DNA from: Oligoflexaceae bacterium
GTDB taxonomy: Bacteria; Bdellovibrionota_B; Oligoflexia; Oligoflexales; Oligoflexaceae
Assembly (NCBI GenBank): GCA_947474445.1
Contig: CANJJY010000053.1
Span: 1 to 15,280 of the forward strand
Length of the DNA stretch: 15,280 nt
Direction of reading: 5' to 3'
Position 1 is the stretch's first letter, and every line of letters starts with the position of its first letter. Under the pieces are notes generated by a model. It was not told the DNA's origin, did no database searches, and saw only the letters and a list, made by a program, of their open reading frames with translations. Made by a program: the position numbers and the translations under genes. Positions 1 through 7,676 of the stretch are shown in pieces.

Positions 1-1020
1 ATCGATGCGGAGGCACATCGGTTCGTCCATCGTCAGATGCAAGTCAGAAGCGCGGCGCTTGACCATATCCTCGAGGATGACGTCGATCGGGAGACTTCCT
101 TTGCGTTCGATGCTGTCGCCTGGAATCGTCGAACCAAAGACGATCGTCGCTGGGGCAGCATGGGGCCGAGGCTCGTCATGAAGAACGGGCGTTTGATGAA
201 AGCTGGTCATCTGAGCGATCTGAGAATGATTGGTCGTTTGAAAATGATAGTCCTCATCCGACTCAGACATCTGCAGCGAAGGCATAGGAATCTCAGCTAA
301 CGTTTCGTCAGCTTGATCGCGCGAAGGAATATCCATGTGCGGGATTAAAGGACGCGGCACCGGCGCTGGCAGAGGGCTCAGAGGTTGACCGAACAGATCC
401 TGCGCCGCCGCATTGAAGTTGTCGGTGACTTGAGTATCACTACGCGAGATGTCAGAGCTCTGCGGTACATAAGCCGTCTTAAAGAGAATATCATCCTCGA
501 CTGGTGTCTGCGGAGTGGGTGGCAAGGGTAAGGGATTCGTTTCCATGGGGGCTGGCGGTGGGTTTGCCTGGCGAGCTTGGGTTAAGGCAAATTGTCCGCG
601 ATGAACCGATGATTCAAACTCTGCGTCATCCATCGTCGGAAGATCAATTGGTTTAATCGAATGAGTTTGACTCTTGCTCCCAAAGAGCTCGTCTTTGGTC
701 CGATGAAAGAAATCATCACCCTGCGGTGGAATAAAAGCATAGAGCCGCAGCGGGGCGGTGCACGAGGCGAGGAGCTTGAGCTCGCCGAAGTTGACGATTG
801 AAATGCTTCCTTCGCGGATATCCTTATCTTTCCCCGAGGAAGTTTCAAGCGGCAGGAGAGAATCGATGAGAGTCTGAAGGCTGACGGCATCCATTGGTCC
901 CAATTGATTCATTTCTTGCTCGCCTAAAGCAAAAATGACCGGTGAGCGTCCGACCTCAAATCTCACCGCTTCCGCCTTATCGACGATGGCCTGCTTAAGC
1001 GCTTTTTTGAAACTATCCAT
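1..1020 (-). CDS. PilT-like twitching/retraction ATPase, N-terminal part (cut by window edge)
   Basis: The frame is open from an ATG at 1020 to base 1, giving 340 residues; the catalytic part lies outside the window. Residues 311-340 read PIDVILEDMVKRRASDLHLT followed by MDEPMCLRID. This is the start of the PilT-family N-terminal domain, whose hallmark is ASDLHL followed by a P..LRIDG segment. Family knowledge: PilT is a cytoplasmic hexameric ATPase that depolymerises type IV pili. Ordinary PilT starts within about ten residues of this motif, whereas here about 310 residues precede it. Residues about 14-98 look like a decayed copy of the same domain (see findings). Residues about 120-305 are a Pro/Ser/Asp-rich, probably disordered linker. 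A GAGG Shine-Dalgarno sits 7 bases before the ATG. PilU, PilB or GspE relatives remain possible because the Walker motifs are not visible. Confidence 0.8.
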   Translation of the reverse strand, partial: MDSFKKALKQAIVDKAEAVRFEVGRSPVIFALGEQEMNQLGPMDAVSLQTLIDSLLPLETSSGKDKDIREGSISIVNFGELKLLASCTAPLRLYAFIPPQGDDFFHRTKDELFGSKSQTHSIKPIDLPTMDDAEFESSVHRGQFALTQARQANPPPAPMETNPLPLPPTPQTPVEDDILFKTAYVPQSSDISRSDTQVTDNFNAAAQDLFGQPLSPLPAPVPRPLIPHMDIPSRDQADETLAEIPMPSLQMSESDEDYHFQTTNHSQIAQMTSFHQTPVLHDEPRPHAAPATIVFGSTIPGDSIERKGSLPIDVILEDMVKRRASDLHLTMDEPMCLRID

Positions 1021-1158
1021 CGATCTGCCTCGGTAACAATATCTATTGATTCTCATGAACTATCGGATCCTTGGGAGAGAACTATAGAGTCTTCACGCGA
1101 GCGAAGAAGGTAGAAAGATAGAAGGCTCGTCAGCCGGACTTTGAAAGCAGCGATTTGG

Positions 1159-1201
1159 AAAAAAAAAAGCCCGAAAGTGGCGAAAAAGCCAAAATTCGGG
1201 C
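1159..1201 (-). terminator. Rho-independent terminator of the methyltransferase/reductase gene
   Basis: Read on the minus strand, GCCCGAA (1201-1195) pairs with TTCGGGC (1175-1169). A smaller inner TGGC/GCCA stem lies inside, and ten T residues follow (complement of 1159-1168). It lies 32 bases past the stop codon of the fusion enzyme at 1233. It also separates that gene from the PilT-like gene, which must therefore have its own promoter in 1021-1158. Confidence 0.9.
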
Positions 1202-1232
1202 ACGTGGTCATCGGTGTAGAAATAGGGCGAGG

Positions 1233-3188
1233 TCAGGCTGGAGGCGGTGGGACAGAAGCCTCGGCTTTAGCCGAACTCTTACTTTTCTCGAGCGGATGCG
1301 CGGTGGGAAGAGATCCGAGTACCTCGAGGGCGAGCTCGACTCGTCCAAAGGGTGCCGACACCTGAATGCCCTGCACATCGGATCCTAACTCCTCGACCAT
1401 GCATCGGGCGATCTCAATTCCCACTTTGCGCGCATCGTCAGCGTTGGTCGGAGCGGCCATCCTCTTCATGATGCTGTCAGGAATAAAGACGCCAGGAACT
1501 TCATTGTTCATGAACTGCGCGTTCCTAAAGCTCAGCAGCGGCCAGATACCCGCGATGATGGGAATTTTGATATTGTGCTTCTCGATATATTCGAGAAAGC
1601 GATAGAGAGCCTGCAGGTCGAACACCGGTTGCGTGATCGCCCATTCCGCGCCAGCTTCCACTTTGTATGCGAAACGCTTCATTTCATAGTCGAAATCTCT
1701 ATGCACCGGATTGACCCCAACGCCAATCGAGAGTGCCGTGGGTTCGCCGATGGGACGTGAACCGAGGTCGATGCCTCCATTGAGGCGTGACACCATATTG
1801 GTCAGGCCTATGGCATCGATATCGAACACACCGGTTGCATTCGGATAGCTGCCCATCTTCGGCGGATCACCCGTCACGAGCAGCATGTTGCGCAGGCCGA
1901 TTGCATGAGCTCCCAGCATATCAGATTGCATGCCGAGCAGGTTACGGTCACGGCAGGTGTAATGAAGGACCGTTTCAATGCCGACTTTCTGTTCTATCAT
2001 CACCGCGGTGAGGATAGCGCTCATGCGCGCGCTGGCTCGAGGGCCATCAGGAATATTGACGGCATCCACGCCCGCCAGCTTCAGGCGCGTGGAACTCTCG
2101 AGGATTTTAGTCGGCACCACGCCGGCGGGCGGCAATAGTTCGACGCTGGTAACGCGCTCGCCTCGGGCGATCTTCTCCGACCAACGCGACTTGTCCTTGA
2201 AAGGGACAGGCTTGCAATTGATCTGGGTTTTGCTCTCTTCATTCGCAGCAAATTCTACACTGACGCGTGGTCGATGAACGATCGTCTCGGCCGTGCGCAT
2301 CGCACGCTGGTGCCGGAAAGCCTGCGACATCGCCTTGATATGTTCAGGCGATGTGCCGCAGCACCCGCCGACGAACTGCACGCCCGTCTGAAGGAAATGT
2401 TTGGTGAATTCAGCCATATACTCAGGCGTGCACATATAAATCGAGCGACCATCGATCTCTTTCGGTAATCCCGCATTGGGTTGCACGGAAAAAGGAATCG
2501 TCAGTTCTGGAAAGATCTTTTGGATGAGAGTCAGGAGCGGCTGGGGTCCCACCGAGCAATTGAAACCTGCGACGTCGACTCCCCATTCGATGACTTTTTT
2601 GATCGCCCATTCAGCCGGCGTACCGACTGGCGTGAGACCTTCGGGATTGACGGTAATCTGGGCCATCAAGGGCAGTTCAGGGGCAACTGAACGCGCCGCG
2701 ACGATCGCCTGCTGGAGTTCGCTGATATCGGCGAAAGTCTCCAGCGATATCAGGTCGACACCGCCCTCTTTGAGACCGAGAATCTGTTCGGCAAAAGCTT
2801 CGCGCGCTTCGCCAAAGCTCGTCGGACCCCACGGTTCAATGCGAACCCCAAGCGGTCCGACGGAGCCAGCGACAAAGGCCTGCCCTTGAGCTGCTTCGCG
2901 GGCGAGCTCGGCAGCCTTTTTGTTTATCTGCAGAGTTTGATCCTGCAGATTGTGCTTGGCCAGCTTATAGCGGTTTGCCCCCCAGCTGTTGGTCGTGAGG
3001 ACCTCGGCTCCGGCCTTCACATAATCGCGATGTAACTCACTGATGACTGCGGGGCTGCTGAGATTGGCGTCTTCAAAGCAGCGATTGATGAAGATGCCTC
3101 GATTATAGAGCTCCGTGCCTGTTGCTCCGTCGAAGAGCAAGGGGAGTTTCTGGTCGAGAGCTTCGCGAAAAGTTTTCGGTAATTCCAT
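1233..3188 (-). CDS. Bifunctional homocysteine S-methyltransferase / methylenetetrahydrofolate reductase (YitJ-type fusion)
   Basis: The 651-residue cytoplasmic enzyme has two modules. Residues 1 to about 300 form a homocysteine methyltransferase barrel beginning LFDGATGTEL. It has the zinc-binding set Cys211 (GFNCSVGP) and Cys276-Cys277 (GGCCGTSPEH). Residues about 345-628 form a MetF-type FAD barrel starting SVELLPPAG, with LLVTGDPP and TQPVFD. Family knowledge: MetF reduces 5,10-methylene-THF to 5-methyl-THF, and the first module methylates homocysteine to methionine. The length is close to Bacillus YitJ (about 610). No cobalamin-binding or activation domain of MetH is present. The ATG at 3188 is preferred, with a weak GGGA 9 bases upstream; a TTG at 3197 would add three residues. 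The C-terminal tail is Ser/Ala/Pro-rich. The methyl donor used by the first module cannot be told from sequence. Confidence 0.93.
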   Translation of the reverse strand: MELPKTFREALDQKLPLLFDGATGTELYNRGIFINRCFEDANLSSPAVISELHRDYVKAGAEVLTTNSWGANRYKLAKHNLQDQTLQINKKAAELAREAAQGQAFVAGSVGPLGVRIEPWGPTSFGEAREAFAEQILGLKEGGVDLISLETFADISELQQAIVAARSVAPELPLMAQITVNPEGLTPVGTPAEWAIKKVIEWGVDVAGFNCSVGPQPLLTLIQKIFPELTIPFSVQPNAGLPKEIDGRSIYMCTPEYMAEFTKHFLQTGVQFVGGCCGTSPEHIKAMSQAFRHQRAMRTAETIVHRPRVSVEFAANEESKTQINCKPVPFKDKSRWSEKIARGERVTSVELLPPAGVVPTKILESSTRLKLAGVDAVNIPDGPRASARMSAILTAVMIEQKVGIETVLHYTCRDRNLLGMQSDMLGAHAIGLRNMLLVTGDPPKMGSYPNATGVFDIDAIGLTNMVSRLNGGIDLGSRPIGEPTALSIGVGVNPVHRDFDYEMKRFAYKVEAGAEWAITQPVFDLQALYRFLEYIEKHNIKIPIIAGIWPLLSFRNAQFMNNEVPGVFIPDSIMKRMAAPTNADDARKVGIEIARCMVEELGSDVQGIQVSAPFGRVELALEVLGSLPTAHPLEKSKSSAKAEASVPPPPA

Positions 3189-3357
3189 AAACTTCAATCC
3201 CAGTCGCTGAGTCCAGGGGGACCCGAAATGTCAATAGTGGCGGACAATGCTTCCCATCCTAATCCATATCGAACGCTAGGGAAAGTCCGAAGGAGAGGGT
3301 ACGAAAAGGAAGGTCTTCGGGGGGAGTCAGTTAAACGTGCGTAGCCGTAAAAAACCC

Positions 3358-3386
3358 AAAAAAAATGATCCTGTGCGAACACAGGA
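3358..3386 (-). terminator. Rho-independent terminator closing the TPR gene unit
   Basis: On the minus strand, TCCTGTG (3386-3380), loop TTCG and CACAGGA (3375-3369) are followed by TCA and eight T residues (complement of 3358-3365). A 7-bp stem with a UUCG-type tetraloop is a textbook strong terminator. It lies about 30 bases after the TPR lipoprotein stop. Confidence 0.93.
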
Positions 3387-3417
3387 CCTAAGGAAGGGAA
3401 GGAGTATGAGCAGACGC

Positions 3418-4431
3418 TTATTCCGCGTCGATCACCTGTTCGATATCAGCGCCCTGCGGGTTGACAGGAGCTTGGGGGACGGGCGCTTTATTGTTCGGCT
3501 TCTGTTTCGGCTCGGGCTTTTCGGCCGCTATGGCTTCTTTCGGCTTGCCGTATACCTGGGCTTGGATGCGGCGGAGGAGGAAGTTGGCTTTCCGCTGCAT
3601 ATCGACGTTTTGAACCGTCGTGTCATCGAGCAAGGCCGTGAGTTGTTTCATCGCCGCCTGGTTATCGTTTCGGCCGTATTTTGCGACCAAAGCGAGGTAG
3701 TAGCGGGCATAGGTGCTGTGAGGTTCTTTCTTTAAAACGTCTTGAAAGACACTTTCGGCTTTAGCGAATTCTTGGGTTCGCGTGAGGGCAATTCCATATC
3801 CCAGAGATGCTTCGGTGCAATTGCAGCGTTCCCTGACGGCCATGAAAGTGTCGCGCGATGCCTGGGCATTGCCCATTTCAAGTTGAAGGTGGGCGAGGTT
3901 CATACCACTGGCCACTTGCTGCGAGGACGAGTCAAAGGCGGTCTGAAAATTCTTCATGGCTTCCTTGTAGTCGTCGACCGTCGGACCTGGCTTATTCATG
4001 ATCGCCAGGCCTTGGATGTTGTAGACCTCTGGATTGCCGGGGTGCGATTCCTCAAGGAGCTTGGCATAGTAGGCGGCGAGACTGTAGTTGTGCTTCATCG
4101 CCAAACCGAGGGAGAGGACGGTGAGTCCCACTTCATCGCGAGGGTGCAGCTGGAGGTAAGCTCGTGCGTCCGAGATGGCCACATCCCATTCGGCTGCACC
4201 GAGCGCCGCGTAGAGACGCGTGTGCTCGCTTTTGGTCGCATTGCGGATCTGGACCCAAGAGTCACGACTGATTTCCCGCATGATACTGCGACCTGAGGTT
4301 TGATGGACGATGGGCACATCGCTATAAAGAATATTGGCGGCGCCTTCGCGCTTTTTAGCCTTGGTTTCCGAAGTGGTCACGCAAGCGGTAAGCTGAGCCA
4401 GACTAAGAGTGAGAACAATTAACTTTAACAT
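3418..4431 (-). CDS. TPR-repeat outer-membrane lipoprotein
   Basis: The 337-residue protein has a lipoprotein signal peptide with lipobox LTAC at residues 14-17; the mature chain begins Cys-Val-Thr. A neutral residue after Cys is the usual outer-membrane sorting signal in enterobacteria. Residues about 70-290 are helical repeats with TPR spacing, for example alanine-rich helices ending in HPRD, HPGN and EPHS turns. The C-terminal 50 residues are a Lys/Pro/Gln-rich tail. It starts 42 bases after the stop of the large TPR gene, so the two are very probably cotranscribed. An AGGA lies 8 bases before the ATG. The small TPR lipoprotein plus large exported TPR protein layout recalls GltE (AglT) with GltD (AgmU) of the Myxococcus gliding complex. 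This rests on architecture only, so a general envelope scaffold is equally allowed. Confidence 0.85.
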   Translation of the reverse strand: MLKLIVLTLSLAQLTACVTTSETKAKKREGAANILYSDVPIVHQTSGRSIMREISRDSWVQIRNATKSEHTRLYAALGAAEWDVAISDARAYLQLHPRDEVGLTVLSLGLAMKHNYSLAAYYAKLLEESHPGNPEVYNIQGLAIMNKPGPTVDDYKEAMKNFQTAFDSSSQQVASGMNLAHLQLEMGNAQASRDTFMAVRERCNCTEASLGYGIALTRTQEFAKAESVFQDVLKKEPHSTYARYYLALVAKYGRNDNQAAMKQLTALLDDTTVQNVDMQRKANFLLRRIQAQVYGKPKEAIAAEKPEPKQKPNNKAPVPQAPVNPQGADIEQVIDAE

Positions 4432-4473
4432 AAGGGCTTTCCTTCCAAGTGACGAAGTCTCAAGTCGACGGTA

Positions 4474-7452
4474 TTAGGGGGCTGCCTTGACCGGTAGCCA
4501 CTGGACATAGCCATTGCCGATGGCACCATGCGATCGCGTGAGGCTACCCTCCGAGCTGTTGACGACGATCTCCTGCGACCATTCGGGGAGAGTCTCTCCG
4601 CTTTCCGATATGCCGAGGGCTACGCTGTCTGCCCGAGCCGATGTTTGAGAGATCGTGGCGATAATCGCAAGTTTCTGGCGTTCGAATTTTCTCACCGATG
4701 CCGCATCGAGGGTCTGAGCGATGGTCAGGTTCTCGATCGACTTGAGACTGTCGCGCGTTGTTTCCGAGAGACGCATCATCCCGAGTCCGCAGTAGCTCGA
4801 AGGGCCAGGGGCACAGACTTTCTCATACGCTTCCTTGGTCTTCAAGAAGATGGCGTACTGCGTATTCAAGGTCAGATAAGGATCGGTCTGCTCGAGGTTG
4901 AAGATCTCCTGCTTGTTGAGCTCACCCAACTTTTCAGCCAGGATATAACGTGTTAGAGCCAGAGCTTCGATGACCGATCGATCGTTGAGTCCGATGCTCG
5001 CCAGTTGGGCTTCGATCGCTTTGATCTTGTTGAGATCGTTGGCGGCCGCGGCCTGGCGTGCATCGAAAGCGAGGACTTCAGCGACGACGAGTGGATTGTT
5101 ACCAGACAATTCCTTGGCCTTATTCGCACCGATCAGGGCCTGCTTGGCTTCGCCGTAGCGTTCTTCGATGTGCATGACAGCGAGTGCCGACTTGATCTGG
5201 TCTTCACGAGCGACCTGGGGATCGTTAGCTTGCGCGCTATGGGCGCGGACTGCGTTGCCGTAAAGCTCGCGTCCCATGTAGAGATCGACGAGGGTCATTC
5301 TTACGCCGGGCGCTTTGGGATCGCGATCGTAGCGGTCTGCGAAGCGCTGATAGAAGAAGATCGTTTGGTCTTCCCAGGCCATAGGCTTGGACCAGCTGCC
5401 GCCGAGTAAGAGAGCATCGTGATCGAACGCGCTCTTAGGGTATTCGTTGACGAGGGCGTACATCGTCTCGACAGAGAGAGGATGCTTCCTGTCCATGTGA
5501 TAGGACTTGCCGAGTACGAACAGACCTTCTGGTCTTCTTGGATCGGCCTTGTAGAGACGGGTGAATTCAGCCAGCTTTTTGGAAGACTCGGCGAAGCGAG
5601 AGTTGGCGAAGTGTTCCTTACCACCTTCAAAGAGAGCATCGGCGAGCAAAACCACAGGATTGAGGGCTTCATTGCGGAAGCGCGGCACCAGTCGCAGCTT
5701 GATGGCGATGCGGCTCAAATCCTCTAGATTTTGCCACTGGCGCGCTTGCTTATAGGTCGCGAGCATCATGCCACTCGCATACTGGGCTTGAGGATGCTGC
5801 GGGTCTTTTTGTAGGCCATCGGTCCACATTTTGAAGCTCTTCTCACCGTTACCGAGGTTCAGGTAGAGTAGGCCGAGGTGGGCGCGGTCATCCCAGTTCT
5901 GACTGGCGGCGAGACGCTCTTCATACATCGACGCTAACTGAGTGCGAGCATCGGCTTGACCGCGGGGTACGCCTTGCCAAGGAGCAGCGTCTGGCCATTG
6001 AGCGAGGACGCGCTGGGAGCGCATGGCGAGCAGAAGGAATTTTTGGGCATCGGCGCCCTGACTGTCCGCTTTGAGCGCAAGATAAATCTCAACGGCCTGA
6101 GCGTGCTGCTTATTCAAGACATAGAGCTGAGCAATATTGGTTCGGAGAGGAATCTTGTCGTCCTCGCTGGCAAACCCATTGAGATAGTTTTGGGCGACGC
6201 GGATGCTCGCCAGGCGACTCGTTGGGCTGGCGCTTGGTTGTTTGCTGGTCTGGATCAACTGAGCGACCAGAGTTCTATGGCGTTGACGGACGCGACCCAA
6301 GGCGCTCTTTGCCTCGTCGTCGTGACCCGCCCCGAGGATGCCTTCGCGCGATAACATCTGTTGGGATTTGACCAAGGCTTTCTCATAGGCTGCTGGAGAG
6401 CGTTGACTGGCATACTGAGCAGCTTCTAGGTCAAGCATACGATCGACCAAAGGAACAAGGCGTGTCGTGCCGCGCGATTGATCGATCATCGCCTGGTAAA
6501 AGCGGATGGCTGGGGCGTATTGAGCCTTGGTGGTTGATTGAAGGACGGAGCGCTCAGCGACGGCTTTACTGATCTCCAGATCAGAGTTTTGCTTGAAGCT
6601 GATCGGAGCTTGGGCCCACTGGGCACGTGAACGCTCTTTGCCGATCCATACGCCGAGAGCGTAGCCGGCTATCCTTTCTCGATCGCTGCCGCTGAAAGTG
6701 CGCGATTCCCGGACTGCCTGAGCGAGACGATTCTTATAAGAGGCTTGATTGCGTGCCGCTTCGAGGCGGGCGATGAATAATTGAGCCGAAATCCGTCCGG
6801 CGGGACTGAGACTACGTAGACTCGCTTGAAGTTGCGCCAGTTGTTTTCTATCGATACGCTGACCTTGGCTGAGAGCGATGAGATAGCTCATCCGAGCTTG
6901 CAAGGGTCGAGACATTTTTGCTTGGGCTCTCGTGAGAAGCGCGATCGATACAGAATTACCAGAAAGATATTGGGCGACAGCTGCGTGATAAAAAGCATGG
7001 GCCTGGGCCTTCTTATCGCCTGTCGTGCGGGCGAATTCGATCGCGTAATTTTGCAGAGAATGCCGCGTTTTTTGCAATTCACCCTCGACCTGACCGTAGT
7101 TGCCTTGCACCTGCAGGCGGCCGCTCATCAAGTCTTCATAGAAAGCAACGAGAATCGCGTGATGACGATAGAGATCACCCAGCAGTTCGATGCGACGCTG
7201 AGCTTTAGCCGTCGCCAATTCGCTCTCCATCGCCGTCTTTTCTTCGATGGCACGTTGGGCGTAAAGATCATCGGTGAGGGCTTGTCGCGCGATCTCTGGA
7301 TCCCGCAGCGACTCAGGAGCGAGTGGGATGGCACTAGTGACGTTCAGGGGTATGATAGGACTCCAACTCGCGGCTTTCAAAAAGCCTGGATGAACGAGTA
7401 GCAGGATCGCTATCACAAAAAAGTGTCGTATAAAACCTAATTGCTTTTCCAC
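4474..7452 (-). CDS. Large exported TPR-repeat protein (GltD/AgmU-like architecture)
   Basis: The 992-residue protein is read from a GTG at 7452. A GGAG (7462-7459) sits 6 bases ahead of it, better than for an upstream in-frame GTG at 7467. The N-terminus VEKQLGFIRHFF followed by VIAILLLV and LKAAS is a typical Sec signal peptide, with cleavage near residue 27. No lipobox and no further membrane span are seen. Most of the mature chain is helical repeat: degenerate in the first half, with clear TPR-like units near residues 510-640 (a YLNLGNGEKSFKMW unit, DPQHPQAQYASGM) and 640-780 (KADPRRPEG, DHDALLLGG). It probably lies in the periplasm as a scaffold. It precedes the TPR lipoprotein in the same unit. 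No catalytic motif is recognised, and the exact function is unknown. Confidence 0.85.
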   Translation of the reverse strand: MEKQLGFIRHFFVIAILLLVHPGFLKAASWSPIIPLNVTSAIPLAPESLRDPEIARQALTDDLYAQRAIEEKTAMESELATAKAQRRIELLGDLYRHHAILVAFYEDLMSGRLQVQGNYGQVEGELQKTRHSLQNYAIEFARTTGDKKAQAHAFYHAAVAQYLSGNSVSIALLTRAQAKMSRPLQARMSYLIALSQGQRIDRKQLAQLQASLRSLSPAGRISAQLFIARLEAARNQASYKNRLAQAVRESRTFSGSDRERIAGYALGVWIGKERSRAQWAQAPISFKQNSDLEISKAVAERSVLQSTTKAQYAPAIRFYQAMIDQSRGTTRLVPLVDRMLDLEAAQYASQRSPAAYEKALVKSQQMLSREGILGAGHDDEAKSALGRVRQRHRTLVAQLIQTSKQPSASPTSRLASIRVAQNYLNGFASEDDKIPLRTNIAQLYVLNKQHAQAVEIYLALKADSQGADAQKFLLLAMRSQRVLAQWPDAAPWQGVPRGQADARTQLASMYEERLAASQNWDDRAHLGLLYLNLGNGEKSFKMWTDGLQKDPQHPQAQYASGMMLATYKQARQWQNLEDLSRIAIKLRLVPRFRNEALNPVVLLADALFEGGKEHFANSRFAESSKKLAEFTRLYKADPRRPEGLFVLGKSYHMDRKHPLSVETMYALVNEYPKSAFDHDALLLGGSWSKPMAWEDQTIFFYQRFADRYDRDPKAPGVRMTLVDLYMGRELYGNAVRAHSAQANDPQVAREDQIKSALAVMHIEERYGEAKQALIGANKAKELSGNNPLVVAEVLAFDARQAAAANDLNKIKAIEAQLASIGLNDRSVIEALALTRYILAEKLGELNKQEIFNLEQTDPYLTLNTQYAIFLKTKEAYEKVCAPGPSSYCGLGMMRLSETTRDSLKSIENLTIAQTLDAASVRKFERQKLAIIATISQTSARADSVALGISESGETLPEWSQEIVVNSSEGSLTRSHGAIGNGYVQWLPVKAAP

Positions 7453-7458
7453 GTCTAG

Positions 7459-7462
7459 CTCC
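7459..7462 (-). promoter_or_regulatory. Shine-Dalgarno deciding the start of the large TPR gene
   Basis: GGAG on the minus strand lies 6 bases before the GTG at 7452, ideal spacing. The alternative GTG at 7467 has only a GGAA about 3 bases away. This favours the shorter protein, whose first residues make a cleaner signal peptide. Confidence 0.65.
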
Positions 7463-7486
7463 AACACAACTTCCAGTCAACAGAGG

Positions 7487-7510
7487 CAACAGCAGCAACA
7501 ACAGCAGCAG
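7487..7510. repeat. Imperfect CAR trinucleotide repeat in the leader of the large TPR gene
   Basis: Eight consecutive triplets of CAA or CAG (plus strand) read as CTG/TTG triplets on the transcribed minus strand. They end 34 bases before the GTG start of the TPR gene. The frame of that gene has a stop between the repeat and the start codon, so the tract is untranslated there. Confidence 0.8.
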
Positions 7511-7552
7511 CCACGAAAGGCTTCCGGGGATAGAGATGCAAAGAGTGGCCCA

Positions 7553-7593
7553 ATTCTTACCTAAGGAAAGACAAAGAGAATTCGATTCTTACC
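7553..7593. repeat. Paired 9-bp direct repeat upstream of the large TPR gene
   Basis: ATTCTTACC occurs at 7553-7561 and again at 7585-7593, a 32-base offset close to three helical turns. Both copies lie in the noncoding gap between the 612-residue protein and the TPR gene. They could be regulator half-sites, but two 9-mers in a short gap may also be chance. Confidence 0.5.
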
Positions 7594-7676
7594 CGAAGGC
7601 AGAAGGAGGAGGCGTGCAAAAGTCGGGGGAAAGCGTCGTAATATTGGTCAGAGTTGCGGGCTAGGCCGGACAAATC

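Noticed and set aside
37..300. An 87-codon plus-strand frame
   Set aside because: It is antisense to the PilT-like gene, whose ASDLHL motif fixes the coding strand.
2476..2889. A 137-codon plus-strand frame
   Set aside because: It is antisense to the methyltransferase barrel, where the minus-strand protein is clearly conserved.
3198..3357. SAM or SAH riboswitch before the methionine-pathway fusion gene
   Set aside because: None of the conserved SAM-I or SAH core elements could be found in the leader.
3194..3382. A 62-codon minus-strand frame between the TPR lipoprotein and the fusion enzyme
   Set aside because: It begins inside the strong terminator at 3358-3386 and shows no family features; the stretch is better read as terminator plus promoter region.
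3742..4296. A 184-codon plus-strand frame
   Set aside because: It is antisense to the TPR lipoprotein, has no recognisable domain and no start signal.
7460..7520. A frame with eight Leu in a row then LLTGSC that looks like a lipoprotein signal peptide
   Set aside because: The Leu run is only the CTG/TTG repeat in another frame; no start codon with a ribosome site precedes it and the frame then runs antiphase into the TPR gene.
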